DNA of 23,524 nucleotides from Pseudomonadota bacterium (GTDB taxonomy: Bacteria; Pseudomonadota; Gammaproteobacteria; Arenicellales; Arenicellaceae), in contig JABJKL010000260.1 of NCBI GenBank assembly GCA_018660405.1, positions 1 to 23,524 on the forward strand. The letters run 5' to 3'. Position 1 is the first letter of the stretch; every line of letters begins with the position of its first letter. Position numbers and translations under genes: made by a program. A model generated the notes under the pieces. It saw only the letters and a program-made list of their open reading frames with translations. It was not told the origin of the DNA and did not search any database. Positions 7,963 to 16,330 of the stretch are shown piece after piece.

Positions 7963-7978
7963 TTCCTGGTAGCGTGAT

Positions 7979-8926
7979 GTGAACAGTTCGAATCTGCCAG
8001 TACTTGCTTTAATGGGAACCACTGCAACCGGTAAGACGGATTTAGCGGCGACTTTAAGTGATGTATTACCCATCGAACTGATCAGTGTCGATTCGTCATT
8101 AGTCTATCGTGGCATGAATATAGGCACCGCGAAGCCGGACAAAGCGTTTCTGGAAAAATATCCGCACGCGCTGGTGGATGTGCGTGATCCACAAGATACC
8201 TATTCAGTGGCTGATTTTTGCAAGGATGCTACCGAAGCGATTATGCAGATTCATCAGCGTGGCAATATCCCCTTGCTGGTAGGTGGCACCAACTTCTATT
8301 TTTCGGCTTTGGAGAATGGTTTACCTGACCTGCCCGCCGCGGATGCCGCTTTACGTGAACGTATTCTTGACGATGCAAAAGAACATGGTTGGGCTGAGTT
8401 GCATAAGCGTTTAGCGGTTTTAGATTCCAGGCGTGCGGCTAAAATTGATCCGAATGACGCCCAGCGAATTCAGCGGGCATTGGAAATTGTTGAGCTTACC
8501 GGCGCCGCCGTGCCAACCGCAGCAGATGTGTCACGATCAACAGGTACTCATTTGATCAAAATGGCACTCGCGATATCTGATCGTCGGGTTTTGCATCAAC
8601 GTATTGAGCAACGCTTTGAGAAAATGCTCGCGCAAGGGTTGAAGCAAGAAGTCGAGGCGTTGCTGTCGGGCGGTGTACCTGCGGATTGTACCGCCATGAA
8701 GATGATCGGTTATCGACAAATGCTTGATTACCTTGGAGGGAGTACAGATTTTAAAGTTATGTGTGCGGCTACAAAGGCCGCCACGCGACAGTTATCGAAG
8801 CGACAATTAACGTGGATGCGTCAACAACGAGGAATAACCTGGTTTATAACCGATGGGTTAAATTCCATTAATAATGGGGTGCTTGCCGAGTTTGTCACAG
8901 AAAAGCTGATCGCTTTTGGCTTATAA
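7979..8926 (+). CDS. miaA: tRNA dimethylallyltransferase MiaA
   Basis: Transfers the dimethylallyl group to A37 of tRNAs reading UNN codons, the first step of ms2i6A. The protein has 315 residues with a P-loop GTTATGKT near residues 13-20, the catalytic-Asp segment SVDSSLVYRGMNIGTAKP, VGGTNFYFSALENGLP, QRIQRALEI and the C-terminal tRNA-contact segment TRQLSKRQLTWMRQQ. The start is GTG at 7979, since the overlapping ATG at 7977 is followed by a stop; no strong Shine-Dalgarno sequence is seen and the family C hairpin lies just upstream, so translation could depend on leader structure. Order mutL-miaA-hfq is as in E. coli. Confidence 0.96.
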   Translation: MNSSNLPVLALMGTTATGKTDLAATLSDVLPIELISVDSSLVYRGMNIGTAKPDKAFLEKYPHALVDVRDPQDTYSVADFCKDATEAIMQIHQRGNIPLLVGGTNFYFSALENGLPDLPAADAALRERILDDAKEHGWAELHKRLAVLDSRRAAKIDPNDAQRIQRALEIVELTGAAVPTAADVSRSTGTHLIKMALAISDRRVLHQRIEQRFEKMLAQGLKQEVEALLSGGVPADCTAMKMIGYRQMLDYLGGSTDFKVMCAATKAATRQLSKRQLTWMRQQRGITWFITDGLNSINNGVLAEFVTEKLIAFGL

Positions 8927-9023
8927 TGATGTTGTTTGGTATTTGAAGCATGATCGAAAATATTACAACGCACGGCAACAACAGCTAACTACTATTTAAA
9001 AATAAAAACTGGAGGTAGTTAAA

Positions 9024-9275
9024 ATGGCGCAACATAAGGGGACTGTTCTCCAAGATCCTTTCTTGAATGCTCTTCGTAAAGAACGTATTCCAGTGTCAGT
9101 TTATTTGGTGAATGGCATTAAACTGCAGGGTCAAATCGAATCATTTGATCAATTTGTGGTGGTACTTCGTAACACTGTTAATCAGATGATTTATAAGCAT
9201 GCGATTTCTACTGTCGTACCTTCGCGAGCGGTTAAGATCCCGCATAACGACGAGGACGAGGAGCAAGAAGGTTAA
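9024..9275 (+). CDS. hfq: RNA chaperone Hfq
   Basis: Hexameric Sm-like protein that pairs small RNAs with target mRNAs. The 83-residue protein holds the full Sm core: LQDPFLNALRKERIPVSVYLVNGIKLQG (Sm1 region), FDQFVVVL and the Sm2 motif NQMIYKHAISTVVPSR. The acidic tail (DEDEEQEG) is short compared with the 102-residue E. coli protein. GGAGG at 9011-9015 with an 8-nt spacer is among the strongest ribosome-binding sites in the window, consistent with high expression. The 97-bp gap after miaA probably contains its own promoter, but I could not place a convincing one. Confidence 0.98.
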   Translation: MAQHKGTVLQDPFLNALRKERIPVSVYLVNGIKLQGQIESFDQFVVVLRNTVNQMIYKHAISTVVPSRAVKIPHNDEDEEQEG

Positions 9276-9389
9276 GATTTTTCAGTGAAATTTCAGTCGA
9301 AGCAAGGTTTTAGGCTGATAGCCACATTAACAGGGCTTGCTCAACTTGGTGGGTCCATCATTTTCATTTGTAACGGAGTAAAGTAGTTT

Positions 9390-10739
9390 TTGTTTGATCT
9401 TACCGAGGTCGATCGACCATCGCGCACGCTGGTGTTATGCCAACGACATACTCGGCTTGGACACCCTGGAAGTCGACCGGTTGCGGGCTCTCATCGTGGC
9501 AAGCAATATGATCCGCTCAGCCAGGAAGCCTTGTCAGAAATTTGTCTGCTGGTTGAATCTGCTGGTGGTGAGATTGCGCATATTGTTACCGCCAGTCGGC
9601 CAAAGCCGCAGCCTGGAACATTTGTTGGTTCTGGTAAGCTTGATGAGCTTGCGCAAGCGGTAAAAAAGCACGCTGTTGGACTGCTGGTAGTCAACCAGGC
9701 AATTACCCCAATTCAGGAACGTAATCTGGAGCGTGCGCTCGAATGTCGTGTGCTTGATCGTACAGGTTTGATTCTGGATATTTTTGCGCAGCGCGCACGA
9801 ACCCATGAAGGCAAGCTACAGGTTGAGCTTGCTCAACTTCGGCATCTTTCCACCCGGTTGGTTCGAGGCTGGACCCATCTGGAACGTCAAAAAGGCGGTA
9901 TCGGTTTGCGTGGCCCGGGTGAAACACAGTTGGAAACCGATCGACGGTTAATCGGCGGGCGGATTCGAAAATTAAAAGAGCGCCTGGTAAAAGTGTCTGC
10001 CCAGCGTGCTTTAAGACGCGTAGCGAGGGAGAAGGTACCTTTGCCGACGGTGTCTCTGGTGGGTTACACCAACGCAGGTAAATCGACGCTGTTTAATCGA
10101 ATGACAGATGCGGGCGTTTACGTCGAAGATCAATTGTTTGCGACTCTGGATACCACCATGAGGCGACTGAACCTGCCAGAATACGGCAAAGTAATCTTGT
10201 CTGACACCGTAGGGTTCGTGCGAGACCTGCCACATACTTTGGTGCAGGCATTTCAGTCAACTTTGGAAGAAGTTAGCAGTGCGAACGTTCTGCTGCACGT
10301 GGTAGATGCTGCAGGTGCAAGCCGAGACGACAATATTAACGCTGTGCAAAAAGTTCTGGATGAGATCGACGCTGGTGAGATTCCGCAGATTTTGGTGTAC
10401 AACAAGGCGGATTTGCTTGAGCCTGAGTTTCGCGGTAGAGCGCTTAATGGTTTCGACGGAAAAATTGCCGAAAAGGTCTGGGTGTCTGCGCATGACGGAA
10501 GCGGCCTGAATGATTTGCTGGATTCGATTACCCGAGTTCTGTCTACAACCCGGCAAAGCTATCAGGTTTGCCTGCCAGTGAGCGCGGGCGCATTACGCGC
10601 GAAACTTTATGAGCGCGGTAGTGTGAAAGCCGAATCGCAAACCGATATTGGTGATTGGCAGATTGAAATAGAATTGTCTGATTCAGCCCTTGGTTGGTTG
10701 CGTAAACAAACTGATGTTCAGGAAATCGCATTAAACTGA
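9390..10739 (+). CDS. hflX: Ribosome-associated GTPase HflX
   Basis: GTPase that splits stalled or heat-damaged 70S ribosomes. The protein has 449 residues: an N-terminal glycine-rich nucleotide-related domain (about 50-190) with QERNLERALECRVLDRTGLIL, then KGGIGLRGPGETQLETDRR, and a G domain (about 205-370) with G1 GYTNAGKST, G3 DTVGF, G4 NKAD and G5 SAHDG. The start is TTG at 9390 with GGAG at 9375-9378; the first residues MFD agree with E. coli HflX, and no in-frame ATG exists upstream of the conserved region. Residues about 19-44 (rich in Arg, His, Gly, Pro) have no counterpart I recognise and look like an insertion. The gene follows hfq as in E. coli. Confidence 0.95.
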   Translation: MFDLTEVDRPSRTLVLCQRHTRLGHPGSRPVAGSHRGKQYDPLSQEALSEICLLVESAGGEIAHIVTASRPKPQPGTFVGSGKLDELAQAVKKHAVGLLVVNQAITPIQERNLERALECRVLDRTGLILDIFAQRARTHEGKLQVELAQLRHLSTRLVRGWTHLERQKGGIGLRGPGETQLETDRRLIGGRIRKLKERLVKVSAQRALRRVAREKVPLPTVSLVGYTNAGKSTLFNRMTDAGVYVEDQLFATLDTTMRRLNLPEYGKVILSDTVGFVRDLPHTLVQAFQSTLEEVSSANVLLHVVDAAGASRDDNINAVQKVLDEIDAGEIPQILVYNKADLLEPEFRGRALNGFDGKIAEKVWVSAHDGSGLNDLLDSITRVLSTTRQSYQVCLPVSAGALRAKLYERGSVKAESQTDIGDWQIEIELSDSALGWLRKQTDVQEIALN

Positions 10740-10805
10740 TCAACGGTTTTTTAAAAATTATTTGTAAAACCTGTTTACTATCCCCATGTTAAATACTTGG
10801 GCTTG

Positions 10806-10828
10806 GGGTGAAAACGCAGTTTTGTCCC
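10806..10828. promoter_or_regulatory. Hairpin in the hflX/hflK gap
   Basis: GGGTGAAAAC (10806-10815) and GTTTTGTCCC (10819-10828) are imperfect inverted repeats (8 of 10 positions pair) with a 3-nt loop. A TACAAT box follows at 10833-10838, so the 158-bp gap may hold an internal hflKC promoter. A heat-shock (sigma-32) reading with a CCCAT-type -10 is possible but weak. Confidence 0.3.
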
Positions 10829-10897
10829 ATGCTACAATCTATCGGTTTTTGACCCTTTTTTTCTTACCTACTTTTTTACCAGCGTGGAGTATTTATA

Positions 10898-12112
10898 ATG
10901 CCTTGGAATGAACCTGGTTCAAGTGGCGACAATTCGGGCGGCGGGCGCAAGCCAGGTGGTCGCTCAAATGGTCGCGGAGCGAGCAGTTCGCCCGATCTTG
11001 AAGACGTAATTCAAAACGTACGCAAGCGTTTTGGTGGTGGTGGAAGCGGTTCTGGCCATTCCAGTGGGGGAAGCATCTTTCCAGGTTGGCCTATCGCCTT
11101 GCTTGTGCTGGCTATAGCTTATTTGGTTAATTCTGCAAACTTTGTTGACGAGGGTTATAACCTGGTCAAACTCCGTTTTGGGGAACACTCCGCAACTTAT
11201 GGTGCGGGTTTGAGATTTGTTTTTTGGCCGATCGAAGAGAAGCGCCTGGTCGATGTGGATTCGGTTCGTCCGTTGACGGTGGGTTATCGTGATAATGGAA
11301 CTGAGCGTAAGCAAGCGGTGCGCAGTGAAGCGCAAATGGTGACCACTGACGAAAACATCGTGGATGTCGAACTCACCGTGCAATACAACATCAAAAGCGC
11401 CGAAGATTTGATCTTCAATGTGTCCGAGGTTGATTTTCGCGGTGGTGTGGATGCGGTCGTTCGCGGTGCTACCGAGAGTGCATTACGTGAGGTCGTCGGT
11501 TCCAAGACGATGGACGGGGTTTTAACCGATGAGCGTACCACAGTAGAAATAGAGACCAGGATCTTGCTGCAAAATGTTCTGGATCGCTACAATACAGGCA
11601 TTGATGTTTTGTCGATAGAACTGCAAGCATCTAGACCGCCTCAAGAAGTGCAACACGCGTTTGATGATGTTGTTAAAGCCGATCAGGATTATGTGCGTTT
11701 GAAAAACGAGGCAGAAGCCTATGCACTCAGTGTATTGCAGATTGTTGAAGGTAACGCCAGGAGAGTCGAGCAGGAAGCGAATGCCTATCGAGAGACGGTG
11801 GTTGCCAAGGCCGAGGGTGAAGCCTCACGTTTTACCCAGGTGTTGACAGAGTATCAAAAAGCGCCAGCCATCACTCGAGAGCGTCTATATTTAGATACGA
11901 TGGAGCAAGTGCTTTCGAATACAACAAAGGTGATGATTGATCAAGAAAGTGGCAACAGTTTGATGTATCTGCCACTGGATAAATTAGTTGAAAACAGTGG
12001 TCGCGCGGCTGCTCAAAGTGCGCCAGCACGGTCGAATACGACTAACGTGCAGAGTCCAGTTAATCAAGGTGCGACGAGCAGTCGACCTGAACGTGGTAGG
12101 GAGGTTCGCTAA
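10898..12112 (+). CDS. hflK: FtsH protease modulator HflK
   Basis: SPFH-family inner-membrane protein that forms, with HflC, the large periplasmic cage around FtsH. The 404-residue protein has a Gly/Ser/Asn-rich cytoplasmic N terminus (MPWNEPGSSGDNSGGGRKPG), one membrane anchor (about 64-80), the SPFH/band-7 domain (about 85-290), a long charged coiled-coil-prone helix with EAYALSVLQIVEGNARRVEQ, and a low-complexity C terminus. All are typical of HflK. The ribosome-binding site is GGAG 10-13 nt before the ATG. The stop TAA overlaps the hflC ATG by one base, implying coupled translation for equal stoichiometry. Confidence 0.97.
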   Translation: MPWNEPGSSGDNSGGGRKPGGRSNGRGASSSPDLEDVIQNVRKRFGGGGSGSGHSSGGSIFPGWPIALLVLAIAYLVNSANFVDEGYNLVKLRFGEHSATYGAGLRFVFWPIEEKRLVDVDSVRPLTVGYRDNGTERKQAVRSEAQMVTTDENIVDVELTVQYNIKSAEDLIFNVSEVDFRGGVDAVVRGATESALREVVGSKTMDGVLTDERTTVEIETRILLQNVLDRYNTGIDVLSIELQASRPPQEVQHAFDDVVKADQDYVRLKNEAEAYALSVLQIVEGNARRVEQEANAYRETVVAKAEGEASRFTQVLTEYQKAPAITRERLYLDTMEQVLSNTTKVMIDQESGNSLMYLPLDKLVENSGRAAAQSAPARSNTTNVQSPVNQGATSSRPERGREVR

Positions 12113-12975
12113 TGAATCAGAAATATTTTCCAGTATTAGTGGTGTTGGCGTTTGTCGGTTTTGTGGCATCTAATTCGCTCTTCTTTGTGTATGAGTGGGA
12201 GCGAGCGCTTAAGTTTCGATTTGGCGAATTTGTTGGCGAGGAAATGCAACCGGGGTTGCGATTTATGATTCCGTGGGTGAATACCGTTGAGAAATTTGAT
12301 ATGCGCATTCAAACAATGGATGAGCGAGCAGAGCTGTTTCAGACGATCAACAAAGAAGATTTGATGGTTGATAGTTTTGCGAAGTGGAAAGTTTCCGATT
12401 TAAAACAGTATTACACTTCAGTGCGAGGAAACCCTTCGGTAGCACAAAATCGTTTGTCGCAAAGAGTGAATAGTAGTTTACGATCCGAGGTAGCCAAACG
12501 CACTATTCCCGAGGTGATTGCTGGCGACCGCGCTGAGATCATGGATATTGTACAAAGCGCTATCAATGAAGAGGCCAGGGCCATTGGTGTTGACGTTATT
12601 GATGTTCGCTTGAAGCGCGTTGATTTGGCAGATGAGATTCGCGGAGAATTGTTTGCCCGGATGGAATCTGAGCGTGCCAGAATTGGCGCTGAGAAACGCG
12701 CGACGGGTGAAAACGAAGCCGAGCAGATTCGTGCTGATGCTGATCGTTTGCGAGCAATTACACTTGCGACTGCGCAAAAATATGGAGATGAGACGCGTGG
12801 TGAAGGTGATGCAACAGCGACCCGGATTTACGCTGAAGCTTATGGCGAAGATGAAGAGTTCTATTCATTTTATCGCTCACTGGGTGCTTATCAATCGACG
12901 TTTGAGCGAGGGGGTGATTTGATGGTTCTGGACCCCAGGTCCGAATTCTTTAAGTACTTCAATCAGGTTAAATAA
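12112..12975 (+). CDS. hflC: FtsH protease modulator HflC
   Basis: Partner of HflK in the FtsH-regulating membrane complex. The 287-residue protein has an N-terminal signal anchor (about residues 7-25), then the band-7 domain beginning at ERALKFRFGEF, LRFMIPWVNTVEKFDMRIQT, the characteristic DERAEL segment, and the coiled-coil helix with ARIGAEKRATGENEAEQIRA. The C terminus MVLDPRSEFFKYF is the usual HflC ending. It starts at the last base of the hflK stop codon. Confidence 0.97.
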   Translation: MNQKYFPVLVVLAFVGFVASNSLFFVYEWERALKFRFGEFVGEEMQPGLRFMIPWVNTVEKFDMRIQTMDERAELFQTINKEDLMVDSFAKWKVSDLKQYYTSVRGNPSVAQNRLSQRVNSSLRSEVAKRTIPEVIAGDRAEIMDIVQSAINEEARAIGVDVIDVRLKRVDLADEIRGELFARMESERARIGAEKRATGENEAEQIRADADRLRAITLATAQKYGDETRGEGDATATRIYAEAYGEDEEFYSFYRSLGAYQSTFERGGDLMVLDPRSEFFKYFNQVK

Positions 12976-13038
12976 GCAGAGATCTTTGTACGATTGTTGC
13001 TGCGAGCGAAACGCCGCAATTGACTGCCAAGCAAGCCG

Positions 13039-13236
13039 ATGATTGACTGGACCCTATTATTCATGGCCTTCGGGCTGATGCTCATTATCGAGGGTATTAC
13101 ACCGTTAATTGGCCCCGACCGGTTTCGACGAATGGCGGCGATTGTTAATGGACTAACCGATAATCAGTTGCGATCTATGGGTTTTGCGTTGATGTTGGGT
13201 GGTCTTATTGTGCTCACGTTGTCTAAAAGTTGGTGA
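13039..13236 (+). CDS. DUF2065 small membrane protein (YjeT-like)
   Basis: A 65-residue protein with two predicted membrane helices (about 5-24 and 45-62) joined by a basic loop with GPDRFRRM. This is the DUF2065/YjeT pattern, found between hflC and purA in many gammaproteobacteria. The function is unknown; the location suggests a link with the HflKC membrane complex, but nothing in the sequence proves it. It sits 63 nt after hflC and 21 nt before hisZ. Confidence 0.85.
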   Translation: MIDWTLLFMAFGLMLIIEGITPLIGPDRFRRMAAIVNGLTDNQLRSMGFALMLGGLIVLTLSKSW

Positions 13237-13257
13237 AGGTGCTCCCGGATAATTATT

Positions 13258-14427
13258 ATGATTGGTAACGATCGCTGGCAATTGCCGCAAGGCGTGGAAG
13301 AGTTATTGCCGCGACGCGCTGCTGCGTTGGAGGCGTTGCGAGTCCGCTTGCTTGGAGCCATGCAAGCGCGTGGTTATCGGTTGGTATCACCGCCAATGAT
13401 CGAGTTTTTGGAAGCATTGCTAACCGGTACCGGCGCTGCTGCAGAGCGTGCCACCTATAAAGTGACCGATTCTGAAACCGGCCGCACGATGGGGGTTCGG
13501 TCTGATATTACCCCGCAGGTGGCTAGAATCGACGCCCACTATTTGAGTGAAAACGAAGTAAACCGACTATGTTATGCGGGGCCGATTGTGCGCACGCACT
13601 CGCGAACGCCCGGTGGTGCGAGAGAAGAGCTGCAATTAGGTGGAGAGTTATTTGGTGTAGCTGATCTATCCGCTGATTGTGAAGTAATCGACACTATGCT
13701 CAGCTTATTCAATCAGGTTGGCACTCTCGAGATCACTTTATCTCTGGGGCATGTCGGTGTTTATCGTGAACTGGTTAAATTGGCAGAGCTCAATGGAGAG
13801 CACAAGAGCGACGTGTTAACGACGCTCCAGCAATTCTCAATTCCAGATATGGACGCACTGATTTCTGGCAGTGATGTAGACCTCTCCAATTTTAGAAATT
13901 TGATGAATCTTTCTGGCGATACCGATGTGCTCGACAGTGCACGTAAAGTTTTGCCAAAGAATGCTGAGATAACAAAGTGTTTGGATCAATTAGCGGGCGT
14001 TTGTGAATTTGTAATGATTGCTTATCCAAATACGGAAATTCATATCGACCTCGCTAATGTGCGCGGATACCAATACCACACCGGCATAATTTTCGAGTGC
14101 CTGGTTGACGGTGTAGGCCAGGCGCTGGCCAATGGTGGTCGATACGACGCGATTGGCGCAGATTTTGGTCGCTCACGACCCGCCACTGGTTTTTCGGCGG
14201 ATTTAAAAGCTTTGTTGTCGTTGCAGACGGAATTGCCCAAGGTTAGGCAAGGCGTACTGGCGCCTTGTCCACAGCACCAGCTACAGGATGAGAGTTTACG
14301 CTTGGCCGTCGCCGAATTGCGAGCTAACGGCGAACAAGTCATCAACAAATTATCTGAGAATGATGCTGAACAATGCGATCGTCAGTTAATACAAAAAGAT
14401 GGTGCGTGGCTGGTGAAGCCTCTGTAG
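13258..14427 (+). CDS. hisZ: ATP phosphoribosyltransferase regulatory subunit HisZ
   Basis: A histidyl-tRNA-synthetase-like protein that lacks synthetase activity and is required by the short form of HisG for catalysis and histidine feedback. The 389-residue protein has class II synthetase-like motifs: VRSDITPQVARIDAHY (motif 2 region), YAGPIVRTHSRTPGGAREELQLGGELFG, and ANGGRYDAIGADFGRSRPATGFS (motif 3 region). It lacks the C-terminal anticodon-binding domain of HisS, which fits the assignment. It is 16 nt from purA; the hisZ-purA pair is common in Pseudomonas and relatives and absent from E. coli. It implies a short-form hisG elsewhere in the genome. Confidence 0.93.
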   Translation: MIGNDRWQLPQGVEELLPRRAAALEALRVRLLGAMQARGYRLVSPPMIEFLEALLTGTGAAAERATYKVTDSETGRTMGVRSDITPQVARIDAHYLSENEVNRLCYAGPIVRTHSRTPGGAREELQLGGELFGVADLSADCEVIDTMLSLFNQVGTLEITLSLGHVGVYRELVKLAELNGEHKSDVLTTLQQFSIPDMDALISGSDVDLSNFRNLMNLSGDTDVLDSARKVLPKNAEITKCLDQLAGVCEFVMIAYPNTEIHIDLANVRGYQYHTGIIFECLVDGVGQALANGGRYDAIGADFGRSRPATGFSADLKALLSLQTELPKVRQGVLAPCPQHQLQDESLRLAVAELRANGEQVINKLSENDAEQCDRQLIQKDGAWLVKPL

Positions 14428-14443
14428 CACAGATGAAGTACAG

Positions 14444-15736
14444 ATGAGCAATAAACTGGTATTGGTTGGTGCCCAATGGGGTGACGAGGGTAAAGGAAAG
14501 ATCGTTGATCTGCTGACCGAAAAAGTCGAAGTGGTGGTACGATTTCAGGGTGGGCATAACGCCGGACATACTCTGGTTATCGACGGACAAAAAACCGTTC
14601 TTCACTTAATCCCATCGGGTATTTTGCGGCCTGCCGTTCAGTGCTATATCGGCAACGGTGTGGTACTTTCGCCTGATGCCTTGATTGAAGAAATGGATGC
14701 TCTTGAGGCCTCTGGCGTTGATGTCGCAGCGCGTTTAGGCATAAGTGAAGCCTGCCCATTGATTCTGCCCTACCATATAGCACTAGACCAGGCGCGGGAG
14801 CGCGCGCGCGGTAGCAATGCAATAGGGACTACTGGCCGTGGTATCGGCCCAGCTTACGAAGACAAAGTGGCGCGGCGTGGGTTGCGTCTGGCAGACCTGA
14901 TTCAAGGGGTCGGTTTTGCAGAGAAGTTAGCAGCTTTAGCGGACTACCATAATTTTGTTTTAAAGAACTATTTCAAAGCCGATGTGTTGGATGCGGTTGA
15001 AGTTACCGACAAAATGTTAGATTTTCAGGAGCGTCTTACACCGATGATGTGTGATGTAACCCAGGCGCTTGACGATGCAGATCGAGCCGGTCAAGCCATT
15101 ATGTTCGAGGGTGCACAGGGCATGATGCTGGATATTGATCATGGTACTTACCCGTATGTTACGTCGTCCAATACCACGGCTGGCGCTGCGGCCTCTGGCA
15201 GTGGTATGGGTATTAGCAAGCTCGATCAGGTGATGGGGATTGTTAAAGCCTATACCACTCGTGTGGGGGCTGGACCTTTCCCGACCGAACTGGACGATGA
15301 CGTCGGCCAGCATTTAGGTGAAGTAGGGCATGAGTTTGGTGCGACGACTGGGCGGCAACGTCGTTGCGGTTGGTTTGACGCTGTATTGATGCGCCGTTCA
15401 AGGCAGGTAAACGGCTTGACCACACTTTGTTTGACCAAGTTAGACGTGCTGGATCAATTGGCAGAGATAAAAATATGCACCGCCTATGAACTTGATGGTA
15501 AATCAGTAAACGTAGCGCCTTTGGGTGCAGAGCTGTTGGAACAATGTGTGCCGGTGTACGAAACTCACCCAGGCTGGCAGTCCAACACTGCCGGTATAAC
15601 ACGCTATGAAGACTTGCCTGAACAGGCAAAAGCCTACATTAATCGGATAGAAGAACTTGCTGAAGTGCCGGTAGATATAATATCCACCGGGCCAGATCGT
15701 GATGAAACTTTAGTGAAGAAAAATCCTTTCGAGTAG
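14444..15736 (+). CDS. purA: Adenylosuccinate synthetase
   Basis: Catalyses the GTP-dependent joining of IMP and aspartate to adenylosuccinate, the committed step to AMP. The protein has 430 residues, the usual length. Motifs in order are GAQWGDEGKGKIVD (catalytic Asp and P-loop), GGHNAGHTL (catalytic His), GTTGRGIGPAYEDK, EGAQGMMLDIDHGTYPYVTS, TTGRQRRCGWFD, and the guanine-binding LTKLDVLD with ISTGPDRDET at the end. It is the last gene of the plus-strand supra-operon and is convergent with the YHS gene; the 60-bp gap shows no clear terminator hairpin. Confidence 0.98.
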   Translation: MSNKLVLVGAQWGDEGKGKIVDLLTEKVEVVVRFQGGHNAGHTLVIDGQKTVLHLIPSGILRPAVQCYIGNGVVLSPDALIEEMDALEASGVDVAARLGISEACPLILPYHIALDQARERARGSNAIGTTGRGIGPAYEDKVARRGLRLADLIQGVGFAEKLAALADYHNFVLKNYFKADVLDAVEVTDKMLDFQERLTPMMCDVTQALDDADRAGQAIMFEGAQGMMLDIDHGTYPYVTSSNTTAGAAASGSGMGISKLDQVMGIVKAYTTRVGAGPFPTELDDDVGQHLGEVGHEFGATTGRQRRCGWFDAVLMRRSRQVNGLTTLCLTKLDVLDQLAEIKICTAYELDGKSVNVAPLGAELLEQCVPVYETHPGWQSNTAGITRYEDLPEQAKAYINRIEELAEVPVDIISTGPDRDETLVKKNPFE

Positions 15737-15796
15737 CTGCTTCGAGCACTAGTAAGCATTTGGGGCGGACACGGGTGATTCAATAGGCGCTGGAAT

Positions 15797-16330
15797 TTAA
15801 TCTACCAATTTCGGCCAGTTCTGATCAGCCAGCTTTATAAGGTTCAGACGGTCGGCCAGCCATTGCTGCTGTATATTGGCGTTATAGTTTAGATAAAGCT
15901 TGCCGTCTTCGAGGTGAAATTGCTTTGGGTCTGCAGAGGCGGTTTTATTTTGAGAGACAGCCCATGCGCAATAACCACCAAATTGAGGAGCGTATTTCTC
16001 AGGTTCTTCTATAAACGTTGCAAGATTATCGGCGTTGGAAAAGCGCCAAATAGCCCCTTGCCACTCGTATTCATGGTCATCTGAGCCTTTGATAGCATTG
16101 TCTTCGGTAAAATAGGCAACGGTGTCGTAACCACTGACTGCAAGATTGTTAAAGTAACCGGTGTAAACAGGGTCTTCGGCAAACGCGGTGCCGGGAACAA
16201 GCAGAACGCTTAGCAGCGCACCGAAGAGCCTCAGCGCACCGAAGAGCCCTAGCGCAGGGAAGAGCCTCAGCGAACCCAAGAGCCTCAGCGCAGGGAAGAG
16301 TCGGCGGAATAAAATTTTGCTTAGGCACAT
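15797..16330 (-). CDS. Exported YHS-domain protein
   Basis: 177 residues. The N terminus is an unusually long signal peptide: a basic start, then five 6-residue repeats of the LFPALR/LFGALR type (residues 11-40), then a probable cleavage after GTAFA. The mature part is a YHS-type domain with VSGYDTVAYF, AIKGSDDHEYEWQGAIWRF and PEKYAPQFGGYCAWAVS, a pattern seen in many small periplasmic proteobacterial proteins. YHS domains in other proteins can bind metal; whether this one does is unknown. The ATG directly follows the stop codon of the DinB-like gene, and AGAGG lies about 9 nt upstream. It is the last gene of the minus-strand group. Confidence 0.85.
   Translation of the reverse strand: MCLSKILFRRLFPALRLLGSLRLFPALGLFGALRLFGALLSVLLVPGTAFAEDPVYTGYFNNLAVSGYDTVAYFTEDNAIKGSDDHEYEWQGAIWRFSNADNLATFIEEPEKYAPQFGGYCAWAVSQNKTASADPKQFHLEDGKLYLNYNANIQQQWLADRLNLIKLADQNWPKLVD
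16211..16300 (-). repeat. Five 18-bp in-frame repeats in a signal peptide
   Basis: Units at 16211-16228, 16229-16246, 16247-16264, 16265-16282 and 16283-16300, related to CCTCAGCGCACCGAAGAG on the plus strand. They encode LFPALR, LLGSLR, LFPALG, LFGALR and LFGALL, so the hydrophobic core of the signal peptide is built by repeat expansion. Confidence 0.9.

Noticed and set aside
10964..11383. 139-codon minus-strand frame inside hflK
   Set aside because: Antisense shadow of a fully conserved gene.
15243..15629. 128-codon minus-strand frame inside purA
   Set aside because: Antisense shadow of purA; composition is not protein-like.
15741..15755. CGAGCACTAGTAAG after purA resembling the family A end
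   Set aside because: Only about 10 bases agree and the conserved CTCCTT/AAGGAG part is missing; likely chance.
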